Origin: DAONLM01 sp035406685
Lineage (GTDB): Bacteria > Spirochaetota > GWE2-31-10 > MWDO01
Assembly (NCBI GenBank): GCA_035406685.1
Contig: DAONLM010000037.1
Coordinates: 1 to 17,552, forward strand
Reading direction: 5' to 3'
Length of the DNA: 17,552 bases
In this document: positions 5,753 through 13,497 of the stretch, in pieces
Numbering within the stretch: position 1 is the stretch's first letter
How the letters are laid out: the number at the start of each line of letters is the position of its first letter
Position numbers and translations under genes: made by a program
The notes under the pieces: generated by a model
What the model was told of the DNA's origin: nothing
Database searches by the model: none
Seen by the model: the letters and a program-made list of their open reading frames with translations, nothing else

Positions 5753-6545
5753 CTATAATATCCTCAGACTTAATCTCTTCATATCCTAACAATGATGTTA
5801 ATTCTTTTCTTAACACATCAATATCATAATTTGTATAAAGTTTTCCATCAAAAGCAAGACTTATTTTACCAGTCTCTTCTGACACAACTACAATAACTGC
5901 ATCTGACTCTTCTGCTAATCCAAGAGCTGCTCTATGCCTTGTACCAAAATCTTTACCAATTTGAGTAGATTCACTCAATGGAAGAAAACATCCAGCTGCT
6001 ACTATTTGATCATTTTTTATTATTACTGCACCATCATGCAATGGTGTTTTATATGTAAAAATAGTTATTAATAACTGGGCAGATATTTTAGAATTTATTA
6101 TTGTTCCGCTCTCGATTATATTTTTTAAACCGACATTTCTCTCAAAGACAATCAATGCTCCTATATGTAAAATATTAAAATGATTGATAGCCTTTAGAAT
6201 CTCTTCTAACTCCTTTGGATCTTTTTTAATCATCATTTTAAACCAGTTAGATTGCCCAATTTTAGTCAAAACCCTTCTTAATTCTGGCTGAAAAAGAATA
6301 ATCACAGCAAGAACAATTACACTTGCAATCTGATCTAAAAGCCAGGAAAAAGTCTCCAGTCTTGCAAAACGAGATATAAGATATATAAAAATAAAAAAGA
6401 GTAATCCCCTTATAACCTGAACAGCTTTTGTTTGGGATAATATTTTGTATATACTATAAAAAAAGAGAGCTATTATAAATATGTCTATAAACGATAAAAT
6501 CACATTTATTATAATTATCCATACTGGTAATCTTAATAATAACAT
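5739..6545 (-). CDS. cdaA: Membrane diadenylate cyclase CdaA
   Basis: 268 residues: three N-terminal membrane helices (about 11-31, 45-60, 71-86), then the cytoplasmic DisA_N cyclase domain. The signature motifs are intact: DGA at 171-173 (within LHDGAVII) and GTRHRAALG at 201-209. The enzyme condenses two ATP into the second messenger c-di-AMP, which controls potassium, osmolyte and cell-wall homeostasis in many bacteria. The start ATG shares one base with the stop of the preceding folP-like gene (TAATG), with a weak AGGA upstream, so translation is probably coupled. Family length and motifs are canonical and activity is expected. Confidence 0.96.
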   Translation of the reverse strand: MLLLRLPVWIIIINVILSFIDIFIIALFFYSIYKILSQTKAVQVIRGLLFFIFIYLISRFARLETFSWLLDQIASVIVLAVIILFQPELRRVLTKIGQSNWFKMMIKKDPKELEEILKAINHFNILHIGALIVFERNVGLKNIIESGTIINSKISAQLLITIFTYKTPLHDGAVIIKNDQIVAAGCFLPLSESTQIGKDFGTRHRAALGLAEESDAVIVVVSEETGKISLAFDGKLYTNYDIDVLRKELTSLLGYEEIKSEDIIDEKN

Positions 6546-7765
6546 TATAAATCCTGATATTCTAAATTATTATTTTTTATTGTATCTATGATTTTTTTTA
6601 TAGTTAATATATGTTCAATTCCATTTATACGAAGAATATTAGCCCCATTTATTATAGCCAGAATATTAGCAGTAATTGAACTTAGTAAACAGCTATCTAT
6701 TTTACCCTTTATAACCTCGCCTAAAAAATTATGTTTTGATAATCCTACAAGAATAGGTATATTAAAAATTTTAAAGTTAGATAATTGTTTCAAAATTAAA
6801 AGATTATCTTTCTCACTTTTCCCAAAACCTACGCCTGGATCTATTATAATTTTATCTTTATCAATTCCTTTACTTATGGCATAAGATATATTTGATTGGA
6901 TCTCTCTTAGAACTTCTGTAATGGAAGAAAGAGGTTTAGGATGATGATTGTTATTTAATAAGCCAGAATTATACATTAAAACAACTGGATATTTGTTTTT
7001 AGCTATTAATTTTATTAATTCTTCGTTATATTTTAATGGCATAGACTGATTAATTAAATCAACGCCGGCACTAAAAACTTCTTTTGCTACTTCTATTTTT
7101 GAGGTATTTATTGATACTACAATATCCGGATATTCTATTTTTATCGATTTAATTAATGAAACAAGACTTGGCAAAATTTCCTTTATCTCATCATAATAAT
7201 TTTTATTATAAAAAATTTCACTACATATATCTATTATATCCGCACCAGATTTAATTATGGGATCTATCTTCTTTAATAAATTTTTTACAGAAAAATTATT
7301 TTTAAAATCTTCAAAAGAAAGATTTAAAACCCCCATTATATAAGTCTTCTGATTAAAATCAAAAACTTTATTCCCAATTTTTATAAGATAATTGGTTTCG
7401 CGTAAATTTCTGTCTATCTCCTTTGCTATTTCAGAAAGGCCATATTTACCATCAGAGATTTTCTGGGCTAAAAGTAAAAGATTTTTTTTAGAAGCAGAAA
7501 TTATTATGTCAGTATATCTATCAGTAAAATAGTATGCATCTTTTGAAATAGCAGCTTCCCCTCCTATGGAGCTTAAATACTGTTTAATTATGTTTGCTGC
7601 TCTTGTATCCACTTTTTCTATTTTTATATGGAAAAAACTCATCTTAGGAACTAAAACATCAAAAGCTTTTTTATCAACCTTTATTTCAGTTAATGCCTTT
7701 TTTATTTCATATTCATTTTCAAGTTTAATAATATGCACATTATATGGATTAGTCAATGAAGACAC
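6545..7765 (-). CDS. Dihydropteroate synthase homologue with degenerate active site
   Basis: 406 residues, longer than the usual 270-290. The first 125 or so residues form an N-terminal extension (KQYLSSIGGEAAIS, DGKYGL) resembling the extension of long DHPS proteins in some anaerobes. The DHPS TIM barrel runs from IMGVLN (143-148) to the C-terminus. Retained: Asn148, Asn239, IIDPGVGFGKS (306-316, Asp309) and Arg379. Changed: TPDSF in loop 1 is SFEDF; the STRPG of loop 2 is missing (CSEIF); the SIDT Asp is Asn220; the SRK motif reads SKH (344-345); the final RVHD reads RING (His to Asn381). DHPS joins pterin pyrophosphate to p-aminobenzoate in folate synthesis, but these losses question that activity. 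The start is GTG, supported by GGGAG six bases upstream; it is first in an operon with cdaA and ybbR. It could be divergent folP or a repurposed pterin-binding protein. Confidence 0.8.
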   Translation of the reverse strand: MSSLTNPYNVHIIKLENEYEIKKALTEIKVDKKAFDVLVPKMSFFHIKIEKVDTRAANIIKQYLSSIGGEAAISKDAYYFTDRYTDIIISASKKNLLLLAQKISDGKYGLSEIAKEIDRNLRETNYLIKIGNKVFDFNQKTYIMGVLNLSFEDFKNNFSVKNLLKKIDPIIKSGADIIDICSEIFYNKNYYDEIKEILPSLVSLIKSIKIEYPDIVVSINTSKIEVAKEVFSAGVDLINQSMPLKYNEELIKLIAKNKYPVVLMYNSGLLNNNHHPKPLSSITEVLREIQSNISYAISKGIDKDKIIIDPGVGFGKSEKDNLLILKQLSNFKIFNIPILVGLSKHNFLGEVIKGKIDSCLLSSITANILAIINGANILRINGIEHILTIKKIIDTIKNNNLEYQDL

Positions 7766-8141
7766 TTTTTTCTCCCTAATTTCTATTATAATTAAAAAAA
7801 TGGTAAAAAATTTCTGTCATATTTTTTTTAGTTTGTCAATTAGAATTTTAAAAAAAATGTAATATATAACTACGATTTTATTCCTAATCCAATTTTATTT
7901 TTAGAGAGTATATAAAATATAAAATTTAAGAGATATGCGGATTTTTATAAGAATCTTATTCAAAATGACATTTTTCTATAATTTCTGAAAAATATTTAAA
8001 GAATTTGCCTAAAAAATAAAATCGCATCTGAACTACATTTAAATTTTAACTTAACGCCATTCGAGTAATTATATTAAAAGATTGCAATAATAAATAATAC
8101 AATATGTTTATGGCTAATATTAAAATATTTTTTAAATTTTA
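7766..8141. other. Intergenic region between the folP-like and phosphatase genes
   Basis: These 376 bases contain no plausible gene. On the minus strand a TATAAT lies about 20 bases before the GGGAG of the folP-like gene, and a TTGACA occurs further upstream (7833-7838), but the spacing does not make a standard promoter. A 34-base repeat shared with 4533-4567 lies at 7995-8028. TAAAAT and ATTTTA at 8121-8141 could form a weak AT-only hairpin after the phosphatase stop codon. The TTGTCAA and GATTTTATT patterns loosely recall the cassette downstream blocks, too weakly to call. Confidence 0.4.
7995..8028. repeat. Short dispersed repeat, copy B
   Basis: This is the partner of 4533-4567 (TTTAAAGAATTTGCCTAA, then AAAATAAAATCGCATC). 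It is not next to an RHH-like gene here, and the conserved 50-base leader block is absent. Confidence 0.45.
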
Positions 8142-10607
8142 TCATTTTTTTACAAGTTCGATAAAATTTAGTAGATCTCTATCATTTGTATTTATTTTTT
8201 TAGCATTTTCAAGATATTTTATACAATTATCTATATCCTGCATTTTATAATAATTATATCCAAGAAGATAGTAAATAAAAAATTTATCCTTTTTTCTTTT
8301 AAAATTGGGTTTTACACTATAAAGAAGATCTATCGAATCTTTATATTTTTCCTCATTAAAAAGATCTATTGCCTTTAAAAAAGCATTTTTGTAAATATCA
8401 TCTTCATGATGTATCTCTTCGATTTTTTCTTTTATTTTATTTAAATTGATATTAATTTCAATAGAATCTTTAAGGATTTGAATAACAAGAATGGTAATAT
8501 CATCAAAAATTTTAAATCCACTTCTAAAATTATTTACTTCTTTTATAATACTCTTAACCATTTTTTCAAGAGGAAGAAAAGAATATTTTAAAATTATATT
8601 TTTAAATCTCTCATCTCCATAAAGTTCTTTTTTCCAATTTCTCATTTCAGGTATACCATCTGTATAAAGAATCAATCTATCATTTTCTTTAAGTTGTATT
8701 TTTTCGGCCCTGTATTTAAAAGTTTTCAGCATACCAACAAATGGAGAATTACTGTTAAGTGAGATTATATCTTTATTATCTCTTATTACATAAATATCAT
8801 TATGGCCTGCATTTGTATATTCAAGGACTTTTGTCTTTGTATCAAATATGGCATAAAATGCTGTAAAATAGCTATTATTTTCTCCAATTACATTACATAT
8901 CTCTTCATTAACATTTGCTATAACAGTATCTGTTGAAATATTTAATTTAGAATTGTTAAAAAAAGAGACTTTTGCCATTGTTGTTATTAAAGCAGCAGAA
9001 ACCCCGTGTCCACATACATCTACTATTAAAAAGACTATTTTGTTATTATCAAGCATGAATACATCGTAAAAATCTCCTCCAAGTTCATCCATTGGCTGAT
9101 AAACTTCGTAGATTTTCAATATATTTACTTTCGGGAATGTCTTAGGAATTATTGCCTGCTGAATTTTTTGAGCCATTTCAAGTTCTTTTTTTATCTGTGC
9201 ATTTGCCTTTGCCAACTCTTCTGTTCTTTTTTTTACCATTTGTTCAAGGTTTTCACTATAATCATTTATTGTTTTTGCCATATAATTAAAAGAATTTCCC
9301 AGTGTTAAAAATTCACCATAAAAATTCCTTGTATCAACATTTGTTTTAAAATTTCCACTTGATATCTCTTCTGATGAAATAGCAAGTTTCTTTATAGGCT
9401 CTGTGAATATTTTACTTGTGAATATGCTTACAAATACTATTATCAATATAACAAAAAATGTAATGTATAATATCCCAACGATAATATTATAAATAGGCTT
9501 ATGAATCTGAAAGACTGGATAAAAATAGAGGAATTTACACTGAGAGACTTTAGCATATTGCAATATTACCATATATTTTATATTCTTATATTTAATAAAA
9601 TGTATATTTGTAAAGATATTGTTCCATTCATCCATATTGTTAAAATAATCAGGATTAAGTGATAAAATTAATGATCTTATCTTTTCTAATTTTAGAATAT
9701 TACTATCAGTATTTAATAGTTTATACTCTTTAAAAGACATTCCTTCATACGGATCATTAGGGTTGTCATTATTTAAAATATAACTTTTCTTGTTTTCATC
9801 GTATTCGTAGTAATCTTCATCAGATGGATGATTGACTGCAATTATATTATCAAATTGATCAAGAATATAGAGTGTCCCATATTTCAAATGAATAATATTC
9901 TTATAAAATTTACGAATAAAATCCGGGTATAACTCAACTAAAATAAATTTTGTGAAACTATCCTCTGGTCTTTCTGGTGGAACTGGATAGTAAGGAAATA
10001 TCATTACAGCCTTTTTTTCTGAATCAAGTCCTTTTAAAACGCCATCCTGAAATTTGCCAAATATAAATTTTATAGAATTATCATTCTTTATTTTAAGAAA
10101 TAAAGGATCTTTTAATATTGCATTAATATCTGGTTCTAGTAGTCCAAAATTTAACTGATGAACTACATAATCTTTGTTATTAATTAAAGACTTTCTATCA
10201 AGTTCATACAAAAAAACATCTCCATCAATCTTCTCCTGAGCGGTTTTTCGTAATCCCTCTTCCAGAATTCTTTCTCCTCTATGAATAGAAGCTCGACCTT
10301 TTATCATATTAGAAATTTCTATCTCTTCTTCCGGGGTTTTGTAAGGAGGCCAGCATAATCCTTTATCTACATTTGGTATTTTTAATATATTTGTTAGAGT
10401 TCTTGCATACTGCTCATAAACAAAATCAACATTGTTTGCTACTTGATATAAAATAGAAGAGTAGAGTTTATGGCTTGCCTCTTCTAAATGTTTAAAGATT
10501 CTATTTGAGGAAAAAGAGACAACTATAACAAGTGGGACAATTGCTACTGGCAATATTATCAGTAAAAGTTGCCATCTTATTTTGAAAAACTTTTTATTTT
10601 TATTCAT
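8142..10607 (-). CDS. Membrane sensor PP2C-type (SpoIIE/RsbU) serine phosphatase with HAMP and C-terminal TPR-like region
   Basis: 821 residues. Order: membrane helix (about 13-33), large extracytoplasmic sensor region (34-370), second membrane helix (about 374-397), HAMP-like segment with EPIKKLA and EEISSGNF (403-455), coiled coil with a KIQQAIIP entry motif (455-490), PP2C/SpoIIE domain (about 490-712), then a helical TPR-like tail (735-821, LGYNYYKMQDIDNCIKYLEN). Phosphatase residues are present: GGDFYD (510-515), DVCGHG (530-535), NAGHND (599-604), YTDGIPEM (648-655) and FDDITILV (701-708). The domain dephosphorylates STAS-type anti-sigma antagonists in partner-switching systems. No STAS or RsbW-like kinase gene is adjacent, so the target lies elsewhere. 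It has its own promoter with a -10 six bases from the ATG and no Shine-Dalgarno, predicting a leaderless transcript. It lies 40 bases after metG. Confidence 0.92.
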   Translation of the reverse strand: MNKNKKFFKIRWQLLLIILPVAIVPLVIVVSFSSNRIFKHLEEASHKLYSSILYQVANNVDFVYEQYARTLTNILKIPNVDKGLCWPPYKTPEEEIEISNMIKGRASIHRGERILEEGLRKTAQEKIDGDVFLYELDRKSLINNKDYVVHQLNFGLLEPDINAILKDPLFLKIKNDNSIKFIFGKFQDGVLKGLDSEKKAVMIFPYYPVPPERPEDSFTKFILVELYPDFIRKFYKNIIHLKYGTLYILDQFDNIIAVNHPSDEDYYEYDENKKSYILNNDNPNDPYEGMSFKEYKLLNTDSNILKLEKIRSLILSLNPDYFNNMDEWNNIFTNIHFIKYKNIKYMVILQYAKVSQCKFLYFYPVFQIHKPIYNIIVGILYITFFVILIIVFVSIFTSKIFTEPIKKLAISSEEISSGNFKTNVDTRNFYGEFLTLGNSFNYMAKTINDYSENLEQMVKKRTEELAKANAQIKKELEMAQKIQQAIIPKTFPKVNILKIYEVYQPMDELGGDFYDVFMLDNNKIVFLIVDVCGHGVSAALITTMAKVSFFNNSKLNISTDTVIANVNEEICNVIGENNSYFTAFYAIFDTKTKVLEYTNAGHNDIYVIRDNKDIISLNSNSPFVGMLKTFKYRAEKIQLKENDRLILYTDGIPEMRNWKKELYGDERFKNIILKYSFLPLEKMVKSIIKEVNNFRSGFKIFDDITILVIQILKDSIEININLNKIKEKIEEIHHEDDIYKNAFLKAIDLFNEEKYKDSIDLLYSVKPNFKRKKDKFFIYYLLGYNYYKMQDIDNCIKYLENAKKINTNDRDLLNFIELVKK

Positions 10608-10613
10608 AGTTAT

Positions 10614-10641
10614 ATTTTATAAAAAAATATAACCATGTCAA
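10614..10641 (-). promoter_or_regulatory. Near-consensus promoter giving a predicted leaderless mRNA for the phosphatase gene
   Basis: On the minus strand, TTGACA (10641-10636), a 16-base spacer, and TAAAAT (10619-10614) are followed by six bases (ATAACT) and then the ATG at 10607. This is the same geometry as the YwaF-like gene. The promoter sits entirely in the 40-base gap after metG. Confidence 0.75.
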
Positions 10642-10647
10642 GAAAAA

Positions 10648-12813
10648 TTATTTAACTATGCCATTTTTTACTTTTTCTACTTTTATTGGTTGATTATTCA
10701 CCACTAAAGGTTTATTATTACAAAAAATTTTACTTTCTCTAACATCTATTTTAACATTAAAGAATTCATCTATTGATATCTCTTTTTTATTAACTTCACT
10801 CTCTTTTAATCCCTCTGGTAGGACAATTGTCCCAGGTACTGCGTCTGGGGATAAGACTTCGACAATTGTCCCATCTTCATTTTGAGCAGCAAGAAGCATA
10901 CCCTGACTTTTTTCTCCTCTTAGTATTGCCTCTTTTAAATTTGTTACTACGACAATTGTCTTATTCAATAACTCCTCTTCTTTGTAATAAGGCACAAGAC
11001 CGGATACAATCTGTCTTATCTCTCCATTACCAAGATCCACCTTCTCAATATATAATTTATCAGCCTTTGGATGCCTTTTAATTTCTAATATCTTACCTGT
11101 TTTTAGTAAAACCGGGAAAAGAGATTCTTCAGTCATATTAGTACTTCCACTAAATTTTTTTCTTAATTCTTCTATTTTATCTTTTTCTAATTTATTAAAG
11201 AGAACTATTGGTTTATTTATTTTTTTATTTTTTAGATATGAATAGTTTTCTATATCATTAAAATTAATTTTTTCTTTTTCTACATTAATTGTAGCAAAAA
11301 ATTTTTCAATTGTTTTTGGAATATATGGATATAACATAATTGAAATATCTTTTATCAAAAACAAAAGAGAGCCAATAATAATCTTTGCTGTCTCTTTATT
11401 CTCTTTTACAACTTTCCATGGCTCTTTATCCTGAAAAAATTTATTACCTATCGATGATATCTCTAAAATATCCAAGAGGCAATTTTTTAATTCTATATTC
11501 TCAAAGTCATTTATAATTTTTTCTTTTTCTTTATTTATATCAACTATAGAAAAGACAGAATATTCACTATTTAATTCTGTTATATCTGGGATTAAGCCAT
11601 CAAAAAATCTATCTATAAATTGTAAAATTCTATTAACAAGATTGCCATAATTCGCTATTATTTCTCCATTTGTTTTTTCCATAAAGTCATTCCAGAAGAA
11701 ATTTGTGTCATTTTTTTCTGGCCTTATTCTTAAAAGATAATATCTAAAAAGATCCGGATCAATACCAGTATCCTTTGCCTGATCTCCAAATACCCCTGTC
11801 CCTCTGCTTTTAGAAAATTTTAAGTCTTCATAATTTAGATATTCTGTGGAACTTATTGTTTTTAACATTGTCCAGTTTTCTTTTGTCCCCATAAGACTTG
11901 CTGGAAACAGCACTGTATGAAATGGTATATTATCTTTACCCATAAATTGATAGAGATCCACATTTTCTGGATTTTTCCACCATTCTTCCCAGTTATCATA
12001 TTTTGATGCTGTAATAGATATATAGCCAATCGGAGCATCAAACCATACATAAAAGACCTTATCTTCATATCCTTTCAATGGAACTGGAACTCCCCATTTT
12101 AGATCTCTTGTAATACATCTTTTTTTAAGACCAAGATCGATCCAGCCTTTTGTTACACTTAAAGCATTATATGACCAATTGTTCTTCTCTGCTGTTGTGT
12201 TTACCCATTTTTCCAGTTCTGGTTTTAATGTTTCAAGATCTAAAAATAGATGTTTTGTCTCTTTAAAAACAGGGGGCTTCTTACAGATTGTGCATTTTGG
12301 CTCTTTTAATTCTGCTGGATCAAGCAATTTACCACAATTTTCACATTGATCCCCTTTTGCCATTTCATACCCACAATAAGGACATATCCCCTCTACAAAT
12401 CTATCGGCTAAAAACATTTTACAATGTTCACAATATGGCTGGATTAACAAGCCTTCAACTATATAGCCATTTTCATACAATTTCCAGAATATTGATTGCA
12501 CAATCTCTGTCTGTTTAGGGTGTGAGGTTCTTCCAAATACTGAAAAATCTATATTAAACCAATCATATATCTCTTTATGAATTTTATGATATTTATCGCA
12601 TAGATCTTTTGGGGTTAATCCTTCCTGCAATGCCTTTGTCTCTGTTGTTGTTCCATACTCATCATTCCCACAGACAAAGAGTGTCTCATAATTAGCAATT
12701 TTACAATATCTTGCAAAAACATCAGCAGAAAGCACACACCCAATTATATTGCCTAAATGAGGTATATTGTTTACATAAGGTAAAGCCGAAGTTATCAATC
12801 TTTTCTTCTTCAT
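10648..12813 (-). CDS. metG: Methionyl-tRNA synthetase
   Basis: 721 residues when started at the ATG at 12813. That start has GGAG seven bases upstream, and MKKKRLITSALPYVNN is the normal family N-terminus; an upstream in-frame ATG at 12858 would overlap the promoter. The catalytic Rossmann domain shows PHLGN (18-22, HIGH box) and KFSKS (332-336, KMSKS box with Phe for Met). The connective insert carries four CxxC knuckles (128/131, 144/147, 157/160, 174/177), indicating the zinc-binding long form. An anticodon-binding helical domain follows (about 370-545). The C-terminal EMAPII/Trbp111-like tRNA-binding domain covers about 563-668, and a short extra tail ends the protein. It charges tRNA-Met with methionine in the cytoplasm. 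It is probably monocistronic. The tRNA-binding domain contains three Thr-Ile-Val triplets, all encoded by ACA ATT GTC within the palindrome GACAATTGTC. Confidence 0.97.
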   Translation of the reverse strand: MKKKRLITSALPYVNNIPHLGNIIGCVLSADVFARYCKIANYETLFVCGNDEYGTTTETKALQEGLTPKDLCDKYHKIHKEIYDWFNIDFSVFGRTSHPKQTEIVQSIFWKLYENGYIVEGLLIQPYCEHCKMFLADRFVEGICPYCGYEMAKGDQCENCGKLLDPAELKEPKCTICKKPPVFKETKHLFLDLETLKPELEKWVNTTAEKNNWSYNALSVTKGWIDLGLKKRCITRDLKWGVPVPLKGYEDKVFYVWFDAPIGYISITASKYDNWEEWWKNPENVDLYQFMGKDNIPFHTVLFPASLMGTKENWTMLKTISSTEYLNYEDLKFSKSRGTGVFGDQAKDTGIDPDLFRYYLLRIRPEKNDTNFFWNDFMEKTNGEIIANYGNLVNRILQFIDRFFDGLIPDITELNSEYSVFSIVDINKEKEKIINDFENIELKNCLLDILEISSIGNKFFQDKEPWKVVKENKETAKIIIGSLLFLIKDISIMLYPYIPKTIEKFFATINVEKEKINFNDIENYSYLKNKKINKPIVLFNKLEKDKIEELRKKFSGSTNMTEESLFPVLLKTGKILEIKRHPKADKLYIEKVDLGNGEIRQIVSGLVPYYKEEELLNKTIVVVTNLKEAILRGEKSQGMLLAAQNEDGTIVEVLSPDAVPGTIVLPEGLKESEVNKKEISIDEFFNVKIDVRESKIFCNNKPLVVNNQPIKVEKVKNGIVK

Positions 12814-12848
12814 TAAGATTCTCCATATATCACTAAAATTTAATGGTA

Positions 12849-12876
12849 TATATAGCAAAAAGTTTTAAAAATGCAA
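12849..12876 (-). promoter_or_regulatory. Probable metG promoter
   Basis: On the minus strand, TTGCAT (12876-12871), a 16-base spacer, and TATATA (12854-12849). The predicted transcription start near 12842 gives a leader of about 30 bases with the GGAG used by metG. It resembles the TTGCAT-type promoter of the SDR gene. No T-box-like leader is visible. Confidence 0.5.
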
Positions 12877-12951
12877 ATAAAAATGTAAGGCTATTTTTGT
12901 GGGATTTAAAAAAATATTTAAGAATAACTTAAAATAGAATAACTTTAAATA

Positions 12952-12963
12952 CGACAATTGTCG
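12952..12963. promoter_or_regulatory. Intergenic 12-bp perfect palindrome CGACAATTGTCG
   Basis: This palindrome lies about 20 bases after the cheW stop and about 75 bases upstream of the metG -35. Its core GACAATTGTC also occurs exactly at 10822-10831, 10861-10870 and 10951-10960 inside metG, and with one mismatch at 13326-13335 in cheW. A 15-base direct repeat, AGAATAACTT (12921-12930 and 12936-12945), lies between it and the promoter. An operator is possible but unproven. Confidence 0.35.
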
Positions 12964-12983
12964 CACTTTGTTATAATTAAATT

Positions 12984-13451
12984 TTATTCCTCAACTTTTA
13001 TATCTTCGCTACTCTGTAATATTCTTGAGATATCCAGTATTATTATCAATTTGTCGTTTAATTTGCCAATGCCATTTATGAATTCTGCCTTTAACCCAGA
13101 GACAGTTGGAAGGGATGGTTCTATCTGGTCATTCGATAATGTAACTACCTCTGCTACTGAATCAACTATTAATCCAAATTGCCTCTTTTTAATCTCTACG
13201 ATTATTATTTTTGTTTTTTTTGTAATTTCTGCCTTTTCCATGCCAAATCTCTTTCTTAGATCAACTACAGGAACGACATTACCTCTAAGATTTATGACAC
13301 CCTCTATAAATTTAGGGGCTTTTGGGACAATTGTGATCTCTTCCATTTTTTTTATCTCAAATACATTTTCGATTGGTATTCCATAACTACCCTTTCCAAG
13401 AGAAAATAATATTAATTGTCTCTCATTTGATACTACAACATTATCACTCAT
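12984..13451 (-). CDS. cheW: CheW-like chemotaxis coupling protein
   Basis: 155 residues, a single CheW domain of normal length. Recognisable segments are RQLILFSLGKGSYGIPIENV, the conserved APKFIEGVINLRGNVVPVVD (45-64), FGLIVDSVAEV and the C-terminal LIIILDISRIL. CheW bridges chemoreceptors and the CheA kinase in signalling arrays. GAGGAGAG lies just upstream of the ATG. The gene starts 46 bases after the J-domain gene on the same strand and is probably the last gene of the DUF6115-like > dnaK > J-protein operon. No CheA or receptor gene is in the window, and no terminator hairpin follows. Confidence 0.95.
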   Translation of the reverse strand: MSDNVVVSNERQLILFSLGKGSYGIPIENVFEIKKMEEITIVPKAPKFIEGVINLRGNVVPVVDLRKRFGMEKAEITKKTKIIIVEIKKRQFGLIVDSVAEVVTLSNDQIEPSLPTVSGLKAEFINGIGKLNDKLIIILDISRILQSSEDIKVEE

Positions 13452-13497
13452 ACTCTCTCCTCACTTTAAAATTCGAGTTAATTTTAGTCTTACTTTT

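Noticed and set aside
12814..12858. In-frame upstream ATG at 12858 extending MetRS by 15 residues
   Set aside because: It overlaps the predicted -10 region and has no ribosome-binding site. The ATG at 12813 has GGAG seven bases upstream and gives the normal MetRS N-terminus.
12952..12963. CGACAATTGTCG as the cheW operon terminator
   Set aside because: A 12-bp perfect palindrome leaves no loop for a stable hairpin, and no T-run follows on the minus strand.
12958..13386. 142-residue plus-strand open frame opposite cheW
   Set aside because: It is complementary to an unmistakable CheW domain. Its residue content is a shadow of that gene and no ribosome-binding site is present.
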